Counted from the first letter of the stretch, positions 22,025 through 35,403 are shown. The stretch is 64,000 bases of DNA from Margaritifera margaritifera (GCA_029931535.1 JAQPZY010001548.1:2172001-2236000), one strand, 5' to 3'. The notes: generated from the sequence alone by a model not told the origin. Numbers and translations: made by a program.

Positions 22025-22130
22025 GACTTAGTCCTTTGGTCATAGCTTGGAAAATATTGAGATCTCCACCCTATAGCCATATACATACATGGCATGAAAA
22101 GGGTAATGTATGTGCTCACTGATATTTGCC
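22025..22130. repeat. Dispersed repeat, partner of 20485-20600
   Basis: See shared phrases at 20485. The two copies bracket the truncated Tigger-type element and the microsatellite. Confidence 0.7.
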
Positions 22131-22242
22131 CCAGTAACAGTCCTTACCCGCAGCAACCCACCCAACTTTGGGTTGGAGGTTAAAACACAGAATTCTGGTT
22201 TATTTATGTCATTTAATTATTCCATAAACTAACTCTATCACC

Positions 22243-22300
22243 ATGTGTATGTATGTATGTATGTATGTATGTATGTATGTATGTATGTATGTATGTATGC
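22243..22300. repeat. (TGTA)n microsatellite
   Basis: About 14 TGTA units, the complement of the ACAT run at 21842. Confidence 0.97.
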
Positions 22301-22435
22301 AGTAATAATGATTAAAATTAAAATTGAAATAGAGGGAAACTTCATGAGAGCGAAATATCTTGGGACCAAATTAAATGTTTGGTTTCAAGTGGGTTTGGGG
22401 TATACTCAGGATCCTTGTTTTTACCTCAGAATTAT

Positions 22436-22605
22436 ATGTGATCAAGTGTCCTCTCATATAAAAGTATATGTTTATATGTGTGATCAGGTGTCCTCTCACA
22501 TAAAAGTAAATGTTTATATGTGATTATGGTGTCCTCTCACATAAAAGTTAATGTTTATATGTGATCAGGTGTCCTCTCACATAAAAGTCAATGTTTATAT
22601 GTTTT
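22436..22605. repeat. 40-42-bp tandem repeat, 4 copies
   Basis: Unit tgtgatcaggtgtcctctca, cataaaagtaaatgtttata with small indels. Noncoding. Confidence 0.92.
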
Positions 22606-23084
22606 AACAGCAAAAAATAATAGCCAGTCAATTTTTGAAATATTTGTGACAAATAGAATTTAATTACTTATGTAGCTGTTGCTGTATTGAATTTTGTTTT
22701 ATTCTGCATAGCTGCGGGTTGTTTAAAGTCCATAGACTGGCCACATTTTCAGATTAAGTTTCAGTTTTATGGGGTTGATTTTAATGTAACAAGTTTATTT
22801 TGGTTTCCTGAGTAGTATATTTTTGGTTTACTGAATTCAAGTTTATTGAATGCAAGGGCCAGAAGCTGATTCGATTTCAGTGTGATTTCAGTTTACTGAG
22901 GTTTTTGGTTTTGAGATGTTATTTCAGTTTAATTAATTGATAAATAAATTATTTTATTTTATTTATTTATTTATTGTAAAACTGCAACATCTATCTTAGT
23001 TGAATAGTCCTAGAAAATGAACAACCTTACATATTCTTTTTAATCCATGAAGATGTATACATGTAAGTATATTGTTTCTTTCAG
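22606..23084. other. Intron tail, nothing recognised
   Basis: T-rich with several agtttattg/agtttactg repeats of low order; ends in acceptor gtttctttcag. Confidence 0.6.
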
Positions 23085-23156
23085 AAAACTATTTATGGTG
23101 CCAATGTTGTGATTTTTGAGGGTATAATGGCTTTTGTGAACAAAGAATTGCTACAG
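23085..23156 (+). CDS. UCKL1: UCKL1 exon encoding the IFEGIMAF core strand
   Basis: Acceptor tttctttcag before 23085, donor cag|gtatgt at 23156/23157; 24 codons, phase 0 on both sides. It encodes KTIYGANVVIFEGIMAFVNK and ends ELLQ. VIFEGIMAF is the conserved strand of the uridine kinase fold that follows the substrate loop (VIIFEGIMAF in vertebrate UCKL1). Small and symmetric, hence skippable without a frameshift. Confidence 0.95.
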
Positions 23157-24092
23157 GTATGTAACATATTAAAATAAGTTTTTCTACTCCTTTACTAAAG
23201 TCATATTGTAACTAGATTTAATTAGATTTCATTTAGAGGTTTAGTTGTTCAAATTGTTGCTTACTCCAGACTGAAACAATGAATGTTTCTTATTGTAAGC
23301 AGAATTTAAAATACTATAGAGCCAAACAGTACCAAATATCCCAACTGCATAAAGATACCACTGATGTAAACACAAGAGGTAGGCTGACTGCAGTGTCCAT
23401 TCACAACATGGGCAAGACTGTGTTGATGGATGTAAATGAATGCTATCTTCAACCTAGTGTCATAAACTACTGTATCTTAATTACTGTATGAGAAACTTAT
23501 CATTTAATATCTTTATCCCAAAAGGTCCCTATAATTTAATAAAAAGTTGCTAAAACTGTTTTATATGACCAGATTTTTTGCCTGTATGAATTCAGATTTT
23601 CATCAGTATTATTTTTAGTTTTTCTTTGTACTGAAAATGAGTAGAAAAGATAATTTCTCAGCATTTTGGATGATCTCAATAATGAAGTGTAAAACAAATT
23701 TCCAGTGTTGATACATTTGAACAGCAAAAATTATGACAGTTTCCACATGGCTATCATGTCAATGGTTGAATTCCATTTTTTACGAGTTTATTTGGCAGGG
23801 AACATGATAATATTTTGTAGTACAATCACTCCTTTCATTTGTTAAACAGTATTGGATATACAAAATCAGACACTTGGCACTTTGAACATCTCAACCATTG
23901 TTTGAATTATAGTTTAGCGATTTGATTTGATCACAATGACATATTTACCCCCCCCCCCCCCCATTCCTTTCCATCATAGAGTGTGCCAGTAGGGTTTGTT
24001 TGTCATTAATGTCATAGAAACATGGATCTCTTGGATATTTAGATACTTTGAGTAGGTCCCAAGACCTAATTAGTTTCTGGTGACTATTACCT
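23157..24092. other. Intron, nothing recognised apart from a C run
   Basis: A run of about 15 C at 23948-23962. No coding or transposon signal seen. Confidence 0.6.
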
Positions 24093-24262
24093 TTGCCGTG
24101 GTGGCTCAGTGGTTAAGGTGTTGGAGTCATGACCAGAAGGGACCAGGTTCGATTCGCACCATTGGATTACCATGGATCAGTTACTGTGATTTATCCTTGT
24201 GGAAGGAACTTTACTCTGTTTGACCTGGTATGATATAACCTTCAAAGTGTTGCTGTGTCATA
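24093..24262 (+). mobile_element. tRNA-derived SINE, second type
   Basis: A box tggctcagtgg at about 24101-24112 and B box ggttcgattcg at 24146-24156 with tRNA spacing; downstream is ttgtggaaggaactttact, resembling the central motif of the SINE at 18682. The head is close to a tRNA but lacks a pairing acceptor stem. Confidence 0.82.
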
Positions 24263-27200
24263 ACCACACCATTTTTTTCAAGGCCACAGGGTGATACTTT
24301 GTATTAACTGAAGACATCAGCTTGTAAGCAAGATATCTCCAATGTGGTTTGACATAACTGGATCTCAGTTTAATATGCTGATGTCTTAAGGAGGTCCCAT
24401 GATCTGTTTTAACTTTTGTTGACCAGGACCAAACTTTCAAGGTCACAGGGTTACATTCAGTTTGAAAGGTGGCAGGATGAGATGGGGATTGGGGGTCACT
24501 CATACTACATTGTAAGCAAGTTATCATAAAAGCTATTGAACCAAACCAGTCTTTATTAAATATTTAGATGCCTTTGGAAAGTCCTAGATGTAAACCAAAT
24601 GCCTTGAGCAGCACTCCAAGTGCCTATCGACTTTAGTAGCCATTTGGCCACCTCCTTGAAAATGTTATTGGTCATTTCAAATTTTAGGTAACTAAGCCTT
24701 AATAATTTGGTCACTATTGAGATTGAGAGCAGAAATCATTTGAGTCGGGAATTAATGATAGAAGTTGACAGAAAGTGAAGATTTTAGGAAAATTAAAGAG
24801 TAATGACATGCATGAAAAGCATATTAGGTTTTTTATCTCACCTGCATGGTGAGATACAGGAGTCACTTTCTGGCAGTATCAACAATCTGAAAGTTTTGTG
24901 TTTAAGTTTTTTAAAGTCAGAAACAGTTGCTATATTGACAAGCACATGGATGCAGGTAAAACACAGGGCTATAATATATAAATATCTGTTCAACATAACT
25001 GTCAACAGTCATCATCTGCTTCAACCTCAGGCCAGCCATTGAAATTCATTATTTGGAGCTATCTAAACAACCTCTTTTACTTACATATTTTGGTGTTGTT
25101 TGGGGGTAGGATTTCATTTGTGATCAATGGATTTTTGAGTCACCTGGGTTCAGAAGCATCTTCTAGATGCCGCATTACAGAGTTGCTCGTTTTTGGAACC
25201 TAGATATTACAGACAGATTAATGCAGTACTAGTTCATAATGACTTCAGCAACAGCTTTAAACATTGCAAATTTCGAGCACTCTACACTCACTATGCCTGT
25301 TTTTCCCCAACTTTGCGTATTCTGGCAGAAGAGTGAAGTCACTTTGCCTAAAATATGAGCCCATCTTGGACCCTGTAATGTAGTGTCTGTGCATAAGATT
25401 GTGATCATGTGTTATGTTGGCAATGATGGGTGTGTGTGGAAGAGGGAGAGAGAGGGTTGGATGGTGATTTTGATCTTCCTCATGTACAAGGGCACAGATG
25501 TTTTGGTGACAGGTTATATTCCTTTGACAATTTACACCTTTTAATAAATAGTTCATTCCTATTTTAATTATGCAAGCCATTTTCACATAATGCCAGAAGA
25601 CATATGATTATACAGAGTTTGTACAGGCTAATTATATATGCCTAGAGATCTGGCTGATACTGAGTTGCGATTTCAGTGATTTGTCAGCAAATTTACAATC
25701 CAGGTAAATGTAGAGCAGAGAAGGCCAGAATGGGTGCAAGAGGTCTACTGTAAAATGTGATTTTTGTCAATTTATAATGAATATGAATGGCAAATGCATA
25801 TATCAGCCAGTGCCTGTTGAAAAATACAACAGATGCATGATATAAAAATATTTACATATAAACACAACATGTTTTAGCCAGAGTATGATTAAACTTAACC
25901 AAGTAATCAACACTTGTATATTCTCTCTCACTCTCAGCTATGATATACCTCGTGAGCTATCTGGTGCATGTGATGGTGACTGACTTAGTAAAAAGCATTC
26001 ATATTGTTTAAGGATTACGAGCTGTAAAGGTAACTGTATTGCTGCTTACTCGTTCTTCATTCTAGCAGGTAAAGATAACAATAGAAGGGTGGAGTGAAGA
26101 ATAATGGTAGATTCTCAGTTTAGAAAACATTGAGGCCATACCCTTTGAAAAAGAGATGATCAAAGGTCTTTATTCATGACACACATGACAGCTATTTATT
26201 AATGGTTATTATTTCTTAATCTTCTGTTGCATTCTGTTGTAAGAGAATATAACCACTATATGATATTTAAAAAAATTTGATAGAATGCATTTCATTGGGC
26301 ATGGAATATTAAGTCAGCTTTAAAATAATTTTAGCGTGAACTTCAACAGAAAGGGTATGTCAACACGAATGAGATGTAAAAAAATTTGTTTAATGAATAA
26401 TAACATGTATTATGACAAAGGACAACAGCAACAGCAAGCAAGAAGTATAACATGGTTATATGAGAGAAAGAAAATTCTGCAGTATTAAAAGCAATACAAT
26501 TATATTTTCCTGTCTCTTCTTTTTAATGTGTCAATTAAACACTTACCCAAAATTAGAAATATTAATATCTTTCCCTTTGAGATTTGATCACACATATAAT
26601 TAACAAACAACACATTGATCATTTGACATATCTAAATCATATATTAGTATTTTTTCAGATTAATTTAAAACATGAATTTCTTGATCAAGATATAAAACAT
26701 CAAAGTACATGGTTACAATTTTTTTTAAATACGAAAAGTACAAAACAGTACCTTAGTTGTATATGATTTTAATCTCTTATTCTTTTTTGTGAAAAATTTG
26801 GTGATATGTTCGATCTTTTTTGGCACATGTCGGTCTTCTCATTTGAATTTTTTTTTATGAAAATGTAAAGGAGTTTGAAAAAAAGGTCTGGATGCAAACA
26901 ATTATACATTTAATTGCATATAATTTTTATGGATAGATGGTGTACAAAAAATCAAACCGTACAAAACGTTACATGAATTATGGCATATAGTCAGGATTTT
27001 GCTGATGTGCTTGTACATATATACTGCAAAGAAAACTGTGCATATTTGCTTCCATGTTCACATTTTCTGAATCTATACCATTAACTGATGCTGATTGCAC
27101 AGGTCATGTATTAGATTGAGCATTTACGGGCTATGAGCCAGACTAGTCACATGAAAAGATGGCACCTTAATGTAGGAAGCAGTAGTGTTACAAGCGAAAA

Positions 27201-27690
27201 GGGATTAATCTGTGCATTAAACTGCATGTGCTTACTGTTTAGGAAGTATTTATGTCATTTTCTAGTTGTGACATTATGGTTCTTAAGGTTATCAGAGTGT
27301 GACGAGTTGACATTTTTCACTCGTTTCGATTCCATAGAGGCCAAATTTAAGTGGTCCCTTGTGGGTAATTGTAGATTTGTTTCACTGTAACTAGTATTGT
27401 TTCCCTTTACAATATTATCAACATCAAAAGATGATATCATATGTCATCACAAATGGTTTCCAAAATATCGACCACATAAAGTGAACATCTCCTTTGCACA
27501 AAATATCAACTAGTGACGTTGAAAACCTGTTGTAGATCATCAGGTCCAAAAATTAGCTCAGGTTTGGTCCATTGATACTTGAAATATCATTGTCACATGA
27601 GAACTTCCCCTTTTTTGGACAAAATGTTGCCTTTTGAATTTATCAATAGGGACTCACTATATCACACTCCTAACAAAATGTCATTTCATT
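24263..27690. other. Intron, no gene or transposon recognised
   Basis: 3.4 kb of AT-rich sequence. Faint dispersed-repeat phrases occur at 24280-24540 (aaggtcacagggt, gatctcag, twice). At 24837-24856 a short palindromic element reads atctcacctgcatggtgaga. I see no exon with plausible borders. Confidence 0.5.
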
Positions 27691-27699
27691 CACTTTGCT

Positions 27700-28015
27700 T
27701 GCCCCTCTGCAGGCTCAGGGATGTAGAACAGGCCCAATGCACCCGTCTGCATGTTGTAGAAGGCAACTAATGGAGGCAGTCTTTTTGTACTGGTATGTGA
27801 CCATGATGATCTTCATACTGAGAAGGTCTTAGATTTTTTAAAAGAGGGAGGTTTATATCAAAATGTTACTTTGTATTTTAAGGATTTTACCCTTTTTTTG
27901 CCTTTATCTTTGTTTTGTATGCCTTTTTGGGGGGTATCCTACACTTACTAGGCACTGTATAGTCAGAATTGTGATGATTTGCCTTTAAATCCTATACATA
28001 CATCACCTTGGTAGA
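27700..28015 (+). mobile_element. Dispersed short element containing a 54-bp-array relative
   Basis: At 27717-27780 the text gatgtagaacagg ... gcatgttgtagaaggcaact and aatggaggca is a diverged single unit of the 18089 array. The 3' part (27890-28015) matches 21640-21841, with the same ending cctatacatacatc. Together they look like one short interspersed element with an ACAT tail. No Pol III boxes are clear in this copy. Confidence 0.55.
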
Positions 28016-28185
28016 TTTTTCCTTTCCTTCTTTTAGTTACCAGTTTTACAGAATAACATTAATTGTCATGGTGAGGAGGGGGAAGACATGTTTGCTTTCA
28101 GGAACAAAAATTCCTTATAACTTTGACCCACAGCCAACAGATGTGATTTTCCCTTGAACCCCATCATATAAAGGAGTTTTTTAAG

Positions 28186-28975
28186 CTCTAATGGTCATAG
28201 ACCAGAAGAGCTTAATGGGATAGCCTGTCCTGTGTAGTCTGATGTCTGGCCATCCGTTAGCACAAGTTTGTTATCGCTACTCATCCAAAACTACTTGGAG
28301 GAATGCAATAAAAATACACATTAATTCCAAGGTCTAGTTGGTCCTAAGTGAAAATGATGCTGCTCAGACATCCAATATGGCCTCCACAGCAGCCATCTTG
28401 AAAATCTTGTTATCGCTACTCTTCTGGAATGGATGGTCATATCAACATGGGGTAGATGAAAATGCTTCTGCTGAGATGTCTAATATGGCCACCTTTAAAA
28501 TCTTGTTATTGCTGCTCCTGAATGTCTGTTCATATCAAGATGGGGTTTTCACTAAAAGACTTTCTATGATGTCTAGTTGGTACTAGATGAAAATGGTACC
28601 AATTTCACATCCAGTATGGCCACCATGGCATCCATCTTAAAAATCATGTTATTGCTACTCCTCCTAAATGGAAAGTCATAATGACTGGGTTTTCACCAGA
28701 AGATTAATCATGATGTATAGTAGGTCCTGAATAAAAATGCTGCTAATCTGATCTGAAATATGGCTGTGACAATGACACATTGAAAATCTTGTTGCTAATT
28801 CTCCTGAATGGATGGTCATATCAACATGAGGTTGAGGTTTTCATCAAAAGTCTTTTAAAGATGTCTAGTTTGTCTTAGATGAAAATGGCGCTGTTCTTAC
28901 ATCCAATATGGCTGCCACAATGGCTAATTTGAAAATCTTGTCACTTAAAATTATCAGAGATGGTTTCAACACTCA
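28186..28975. repeat. Degenerate tandem repeat of ~145-155 bp units, locus 1
   Basis: Leader ctctaatggtcatagaccag, cttaatgggatag, gttagcacaagtttgttatc, then about five units with the order ctagttggtcctaagtgaaaatg, catccaatatggc, cagcagccatcttgaaaatc, ttgttatcgctactc and atggtcatatcaacatgggg. The same family occurs at 34490, 36405 and 53410. Noncoding. Confidence 0.9.
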
Positions 28976-29391
28976 TCAGTTAAAAAGAAGAAATGGCCTT
29001 GAATTCCTGTAAATTCTTTTCAGACATTAGAGCATCAGTCCCTACTGTAGAACATCAACTCGTAAACATCAGTTTGGCTTGCCTTTTGACTCTGGTATGT
29101 CCTTTTAAATGAAATAGCCTATGTCTCCTTGGCAGGTTTAAGTATTTGAGATGTTTTTTTGTAAATTAGTTTTAACATTGTTTTAAACTAATTTTTTGTT
29201 TATACTGAACAAGTTTGAATTTGATAGCATGTCTGTATTTACATTTATGATATTTTTAGATTTAAAGAGAAATGTTAATAAATATGTTGTAAGTTCAGTA
29301 ATTTTAACAGCATCATCCATATGGTTTTGATGAGTAAGTTAATAGGGAAGTAATTAGGATATGATTTATTACAATTTTATCTTTTTTTTAG

Positions 29392-29679
<288 letters not shown>

Positions 29680-29779
29680 TAGACGAGACTTTGTTTTTAT
29701 AACCTTGCCTCTGCGTGATATACAGGAATTCATGTGTTCATCCTTCCTCGTCACACAGTCTGGTGAATGCATCTAGTGC

Positions 29780-30240
29780 CAGTTTTTGATGGATTGCCAT
29801 GAAACTTGCTAAGTATTATGGTCATCACCTTAAGCTGTGCAAATTGACAAATCACTTTGCTCCCACAATTTTCATGAGTTTTTTCCCTTTTTGACTTGAA
29901 GCTAAATTCACTGTGTACCAGAATCTTGTGACTGAAACTAGTCTTACTGTTTTCAATCCAAGAAGTTTGATAATTGTATAATATCATCTGAAGATGTACA
30001 TATAGACAATCACATTTTCTCTTACATTGTTTAATAGTTAATTGCCCTTTTGTCTTGCAGCTGAATGCAGTGTAAGACAAAATCTTGTGAATGCAACTAG
30101 TCTTAGATGTTTTTATGGAATGCTGTGAAACTTGGTACATTTTATGATCAGTATCTAAAGATGCAGATATCAACAAATGACTGTGCTTCTGTGATTCTTT
30201 TTAGAGTTATTGCCCTTTTGATATGCCCAACATAATGTGG
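29780..30240. repeat. Degenerate ~155-bp tandem repeat family (also 32260-32480, 34330-34480)
   Basis: Recurring phrases in order: gaatcttgtgaatgcaacta, gtcttac, gattgctgtgaaacttggta, tatggtcat, gatgtgcatattgacaaa and tttgctcccatgattttt. About three units here, one each at the other two places. Confidence 0.75.
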
Positions 30241-30489
30241 AGTATATCACATACATGCCTACTGTTCTGGTGCCTCCATATTTGTTACAGAAATTTGGAA
30301 AATTTTGTGTATGTTCTGGAAATTTTGAACAAATATCAGAAAATCTGGAAAACGAAAACCGGGAATTTTTTTTAGTGCAAGGAACAAAAGTACCTCAGTC
30401 GAAACCAGTCAAAAAAACATGATTGTTTTTCTTGCTTTTTAATCCGGCTAAGTGTGTGGGTACGCGCCATTTCTCGTTTGGATAGTGGT

Positions 30490-31300
30490 TTGTGAAAGAC
30501 TACTACAAGCATCGAGCGATTTTTATATCTGAACTATCTAGCCAAGGATTTCATTTGAGTTTTGAGTCTTTTGGCATGTTCGAGATATCGAAGAGGAAAG
30601 ATGATGATGCAGGAAGTGACGCGCCGTCCACAAAAAGAGCACGCTTACAGACATTTTGTATGAAGTTTTTGGAGGAGTGGAGCTGCCTTCAACCAGGAAA
30701 AAAGGAGAATATTTTGTTTTTTGTGCCAATTGTCAAGTGGATTTTTCCATTAAATCCGGAGGCTGTGACATTGTCAGCGTCATGTTATCAGCAAGAAACA
30801 TTCGGAGTATGAGAAACTCATCATCAGCTCAAAAAAATCGGATAATTTTGTTCTTTCAAATTCCTCTGCCAGTTCAAGCAAGTCAGCTGATGTTACCCAA
30901 GCAGAAACAATGTTAGTTGACCTTGTCACTGAATTAAATTTACCATTGACTGCTCTTGACAAATTTACCAAAGCGTTTAAATTAATGTTCAAGGACAGTG
31001 ACATTGCAAAGCAATTCTAATGCTGCTGGAGCAAGGAAGCAGCCATGGTTAAAGAGATTCTTGCAAAAACTGCATTTTGCCTAGCAGAATGAATGAAGAC
31101 CCACCCCTTTACTATCTCGACAGATGGAATAACAGCTCTGGAAGTTTCAAGATATTTCCTATTATAGTGTGTACAGAGGATCCAGAAAATCTTCAAGTGA
31201 GATCACATGTCTTGTCTGTGCCTGTTAACAAGGATCTGCAAGAGGTGTGTGAACCTTTTCTCAGGCAGCTTCAGCAGTTTAAATAACAGCTGTCGACAGC
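30490..31300 (+). pseudogene. Decayed DNA-transposase-like N-terminal region with a C2H2-type finger
   Basis: From about 30572 the frames read SKRKDDDAGSDAPSTKRARL, then (shifted) KKGEYFVFCANCQVDFSI and (shifted) HVISKKHSEYEKLISS, giving a Cx2C...HxxxxxH finger. Further text reads TMLVDLVTELNLPLTALDKF, TKAFKLMFKDSDIAKQF, MVKEILAKTAF and MKTHPFTISTDG. The last part resembles the start of hAT-like catalytic domains (xSTDGSND). Several frameshifts and stops. Family identity (hAT or relative) is an inference. Confidence 0.5.
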
Positions 31301-31519
31301 AAACAACTTTCCTGTAGAGAGTGTGCATAGTGTAAATAAGTGAGTTTCAGCTGATTGTCTTTTATTTCTTTTAATTCTGCTGCTGTTTTTTAATCTTAGT
31401 TCATTTAACTTATAACCCCCCAAAAATTGCATCCACATAGTGTTCCTGAAAATTTTCCTTTGTTCCTGGTTTTTGACATTTCTGTTTCTGAATTCCAAAA
31501 TAGGTGGTAGGCATGATGA

Positions 31520-32260
31520 TATCATGTTATGATGTCCATCTGTCCGTCTGTTTTCTATTTAATTTCTGCGCAATGACTAGAATTCTCCACATCCTACCAT
31601 AACCAAATTTTGTAAGTGGCTTCCATTTGTAGCAAGGAAGAAACCTATCAATTTTGGGCTCAAAACATCAAAGGTCAAGGTCACAAGGACTGATAGGAGG
31701 AAAACTATTTTCACAACATAATTTGACTTGTAAATCAGATTCCCTGACCAAGCGTTGTAAATGACTTTCATCTGAAATGAGAAAGACACCTTTTGACTTT
31801 GGGGCAAAGGTCAAAGTCACATGGGTTTTAAGAAGAAAAATGGTTTCTGCATGATATCTTGAGCTTTTTATCAAATGCTCGACTAAACTTTATGGATGGT
31901 TTGCATTTGACACAAGGAAGATGCCTATTCATTTAGGGGTCAATATGTCAAGGTCACAGGGACTGAAAGAAGGAAAAACAATTTCCGCAAAATAACTAAA
32001 GTCCTATGCTGCAAACCATGACCAAATTGTTGTAGATGGTTTGCATTTGAGGGAAGAAAGGCACCTATTGATTTTAAGGTCAGTATGTCAAAGGTCAAAG
32101 TCACTGAGAGTGAGTTATGGGTTTTTTGCCATGACCAAATTTTGTGGCTGACATGCATTTAAGACAAGGAAGATGCCTATTGATTTCAGATTCAAAAGGT
32201 AAAGTATCCAACCAGTGAAAGTGGGTTTTACATAAAAGAAGTATAGTAATACTATTTACC
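31520..32260. repeat. Degenerate dispersed repeat with recurring AGGTCA half-sites
   Basis: Four diverged units of about 150 bp share gaccaaattttgtaaatggt, tgcatttgagacaaggaaga, cacctattgattttggggtc and a(a)aggtcaaagtcac. Noncoding. Confidence 0.8.
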
Positions 32261-32480
32261 ACATGGTGGGTATATATTGTACTGTTTATGGTATACTTGT
32301 TAATTTGTAGCTGAATACAGTATATGATAGAATCTTGTGAACACAATTAGCCTCACAGATTTCAGTGGATCTCCATAAAACTTGGGAAATGTTATGTTCA
32401 TCATCTAAGGATGCGCATGTTGACAAATCTTTGTACTCCCATGATCATCTATGGTTAAAATTTGTATTTCAAGTGTATTT
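32261..32480. repeat. Single unit of the 29780 repeat family
   Basis: Matches the phrase order given at 29780 (gatagaatcttgtgaacaca ... gcatgttgacaaatctttgt). Confidence 0.7.
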
Positions 32481-33715
32481 CTCGAGATCTTTCGGGCTAG
32501 AACCATGAAATTATGATTGTATGTATTAAAATGTTATTATCATGCCCTTACAACAAAACTAGGTCAAAGTATCCTGGCTTAGGTTATGTTCTTGCATTTA
32601 GCTCACAACCAGATAGGTTGTTTGCACCCTCTACTGTTATACCTAGAATCATGAAACTTGATAAGGGGATGCATCTTGATGAGAACTACTCCCTTACCAC
32701 AAAATAGGTCAAAGTGACCCATATTTCACACCTTACTGACTAGGGTTCAGTCTCAGGCACAATTCATTCCAGAATCATCAAGCTAGATGATTGTATGCAT
32801 CTCTATTAGGGACACACCCTTGCAACAAAAGAATCATGAAACTTTGTTCAAGGGTGCATCTTGATGAGTACTATACCCTCATCACAAAAGTAAGTCACTG
32901 TGACCCATATTTCACACTTTACTGACTGGGGTTCAGAATCATCAAGCTAGATGATTGTATGCATCTCTGTTAGGGACACACCCTTGCAACAAAAGAATCA
33001 TGAAACTTTGTGCAAGGGTGCATCTTGATGAGTACTATACCCTCATCACAAAAGTAAGTCACTGTGACCCATATTTCACATTTTAATGACTTTAATTTTG
33101 TGTTTTACTGTTCATGCTTGATTCTTTAAACTAGATGAGTATATAAATCTCTCTGTACCAAACACATATTAAAAAGGTCACTGTGACCAAGATTTCACAT
33201 ATTACTGGGTTAGGTTGAGATACTGCATTTAGTTCATGACCATGTGCTTTTTGCATGCTACATACATATTATCCTCTATAGAATCATGACATTTGGTGAG
33301 AGGATGCATCCTAATGAGCACTACTTCCTCATATCAGTAGTATGTCATTATGACTGGCTTGGGCTAAATGTTGTCTTTGTTGTTCATTTTTCAGGCACAG
33401 TTAGTACCACACCCTTGCAACAAAAGAAGTTTATCTTGACCTATATTTAATCTTTTACTGGCTTTGGTTAAGTATTTGCATTTAGCTTAGGAGATGCATC
33501 TTGATAACAGCTTTATTGCAAAAAGAGGTATCACTGACCTATATTTCATGTTTCAGTGACTTTGTTGAAATTTTATATTCAATTCATTTATTGGGTGCTG
33601 TGTATGTTTCAGTCATGAAACTTTATAATTGGATGCAGTTGTCTTGGTACTTTACCCTTACAACCAAAGAAGGTCACTGTGACCTACATTTTATGTTTTA
33701 CTAACATGGTTAAGT
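32480..33715. repeat. Degenerate dispersed repeat, second locus of the 9990 family
   Basis: Same phrases as 9990-10980. One sub-block is nearly exactly duplicated: agaatcatcaagctagatga through ccatatttcacactttactg occurs at about 32771-32925 and 32936-33084. Several units carry palindromes of the form ggtcactgtgacc. Confidence 0.85.
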
Positions 33716-34256
33716 ATTTCTATTTAGCTCATAACCACATGGATTATTCCATGCTGTAGACATCCTAGCCTACCCAGAAGGTCATTCCTGACCAGAACAG
33801 TTGGAAGTTGTAATAAATAAGTTAATTCATTGGTAAGCTTTCAATATTAGTGACCATATATTGTATATTGGGATAGGTTACCCACAGCAGGTTAACTGTG
33901 TATTGTACATGTGAATGAGTATAGGAATTATACAAGTTGAGTGCATGCAGCCTGGTTTTTGTGTCAGGCCTCAGCTTGTAGTGTCTAATCAAGGTAATTA
34001 TTGAAGTATGAGTTATATTTATATTAGTGGCTGTCATTCCAAGGCTACTCAAAGGCTGTCTTTTACCTAGTAAAATCTGGCTTCTAGAGTTGGACCATGA
34101 TAATAGCTTCTGAAGCAGATTTAAAACAAAACTATTTTGAAGACAAAAAATACAAAAACAGCAAACAACATGAATCACTTGATTTTCTCAACAATTAAAG
34201 TACCTCTATTTTGATATCTTTTTTTATTGTTTTATGTCCTTTATGCCCTGTCACAG
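33715..34256. repeat. Dispersed repeat, copy 2 (relative at 16570-17090)
   Basis: See 16570. This copy directly follows the 32480 family and ends with tttatgccctgtcacag, followed by a TATG microsatellite (about 34257-34285). Confidence 0.85.
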
Positions 34257-34489
34257 TATATATGTATGTATGTATGTATGTATGTCAGAACCATACTAGC
34301 TATACAGTGCTGATTAAAAGTGAAAAGTTTAAAGAATTACAGAATTTTGTGAATGCAACTACTCTCACAGTGTTCAGTTGATTGCTGTGAAACTTAGTAT
34401 ATATTATGGTCATCTTCAGAAGATATGCATGTTATCCAACCATTAACTGCACACTATCGTACTATTTTTGGAAGAGTTATTTGCTTTTT

Positions 34490-35275
34490 CAGCTCTACTG
34501 GTCATAGATCAGAAAAGCTTATGGGATGGTCTGTTGTCCATCTGTTAGCACAAGTTTGTTATCACTACTTCTCCTAAACTACTTTGCCTTGAAACTTTAC
34601 ACACACATTCATCCCCTGGTCTAGTTGGTCCTAAATGAAAATGGTGCTGCTCAGACATCCAATATGGCCACCACAGCAGCCATCTTGAAAATCTTGTAGT
34701 TACTCCTCCAGAATGAATGGTTATATCAACATGGGGTTTTCACTAAAAGACTTCATAAAATGTCTAGTTGGTCCTAAATGAAAATGGTGCTGATCTTACG
34801 TCCAATATGACCGCCATGGCAGCCATCTTTAAAATCTTGTTATCACCACTTCTCCTGGATGGATGGTCATATCAACATGAGGTTTTTGCTGAAAGACTTA
34901 TTATGATATCTAGTTGGTGCTAAGTGAAAATGATGCCAATTTGACGTCAAATATGGCTGACACAGCAGCCATCTTGAAAATCTTGTTATCACTACTTCTC
35001 CTGGATGGATGGTCATATCAACATGGGGTTTCCACTATGATGTCTAGCTGGTCTTAAATAAAAATGGTGCCAATCTGACATCCAATATGGCAGCCATCTT
35101 AAAAATCTTGTTATCACAACTCTACTTGAACAGAAATCCAAATCGACATGTTTTCACCAGAAGACTTATTATGATGTCCAGTCGGTCTTAAATGAAAATG
35201 GTCCCGATCTGACATCCAGTATGGCCACCACAAAATCTCTTTATCGCTACTGCTCCAGAAAGGATGGTCATATTA
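34490..35275. repeat. Degenerate ~150-bp tandem repeat, locus 2
   Basis: Same leader (tactggtcatagatcagaaa ... ttagcacaagtttgttatca) and about five units as at 28186. Unit spacing measured between gcagccatc occurrences is 144, 156 and 115 bp (34675, 34819, 34975, 35090). Confidence 0.9.
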
Positions 35276-35280
35276 ACACA

Positions 35281-35403
35281 CATTATATATATATATATAT
35301 ATATACATATAACCATGCACATGCACACACATACAAACATGCATGCATAAATACATACACATATATACAAACACCCAACCATGTATATTTGTGTGTGTAT
35401 TAT

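Noticed and set aside
21799..22119. 106-codon frame rich in MYVC
   Set aside because: Translation of ACAT/TGTA microsatellites.
24093..24165. tRNA gene
   Set aside because: Same reasoning; tRNA-derived SINE head.
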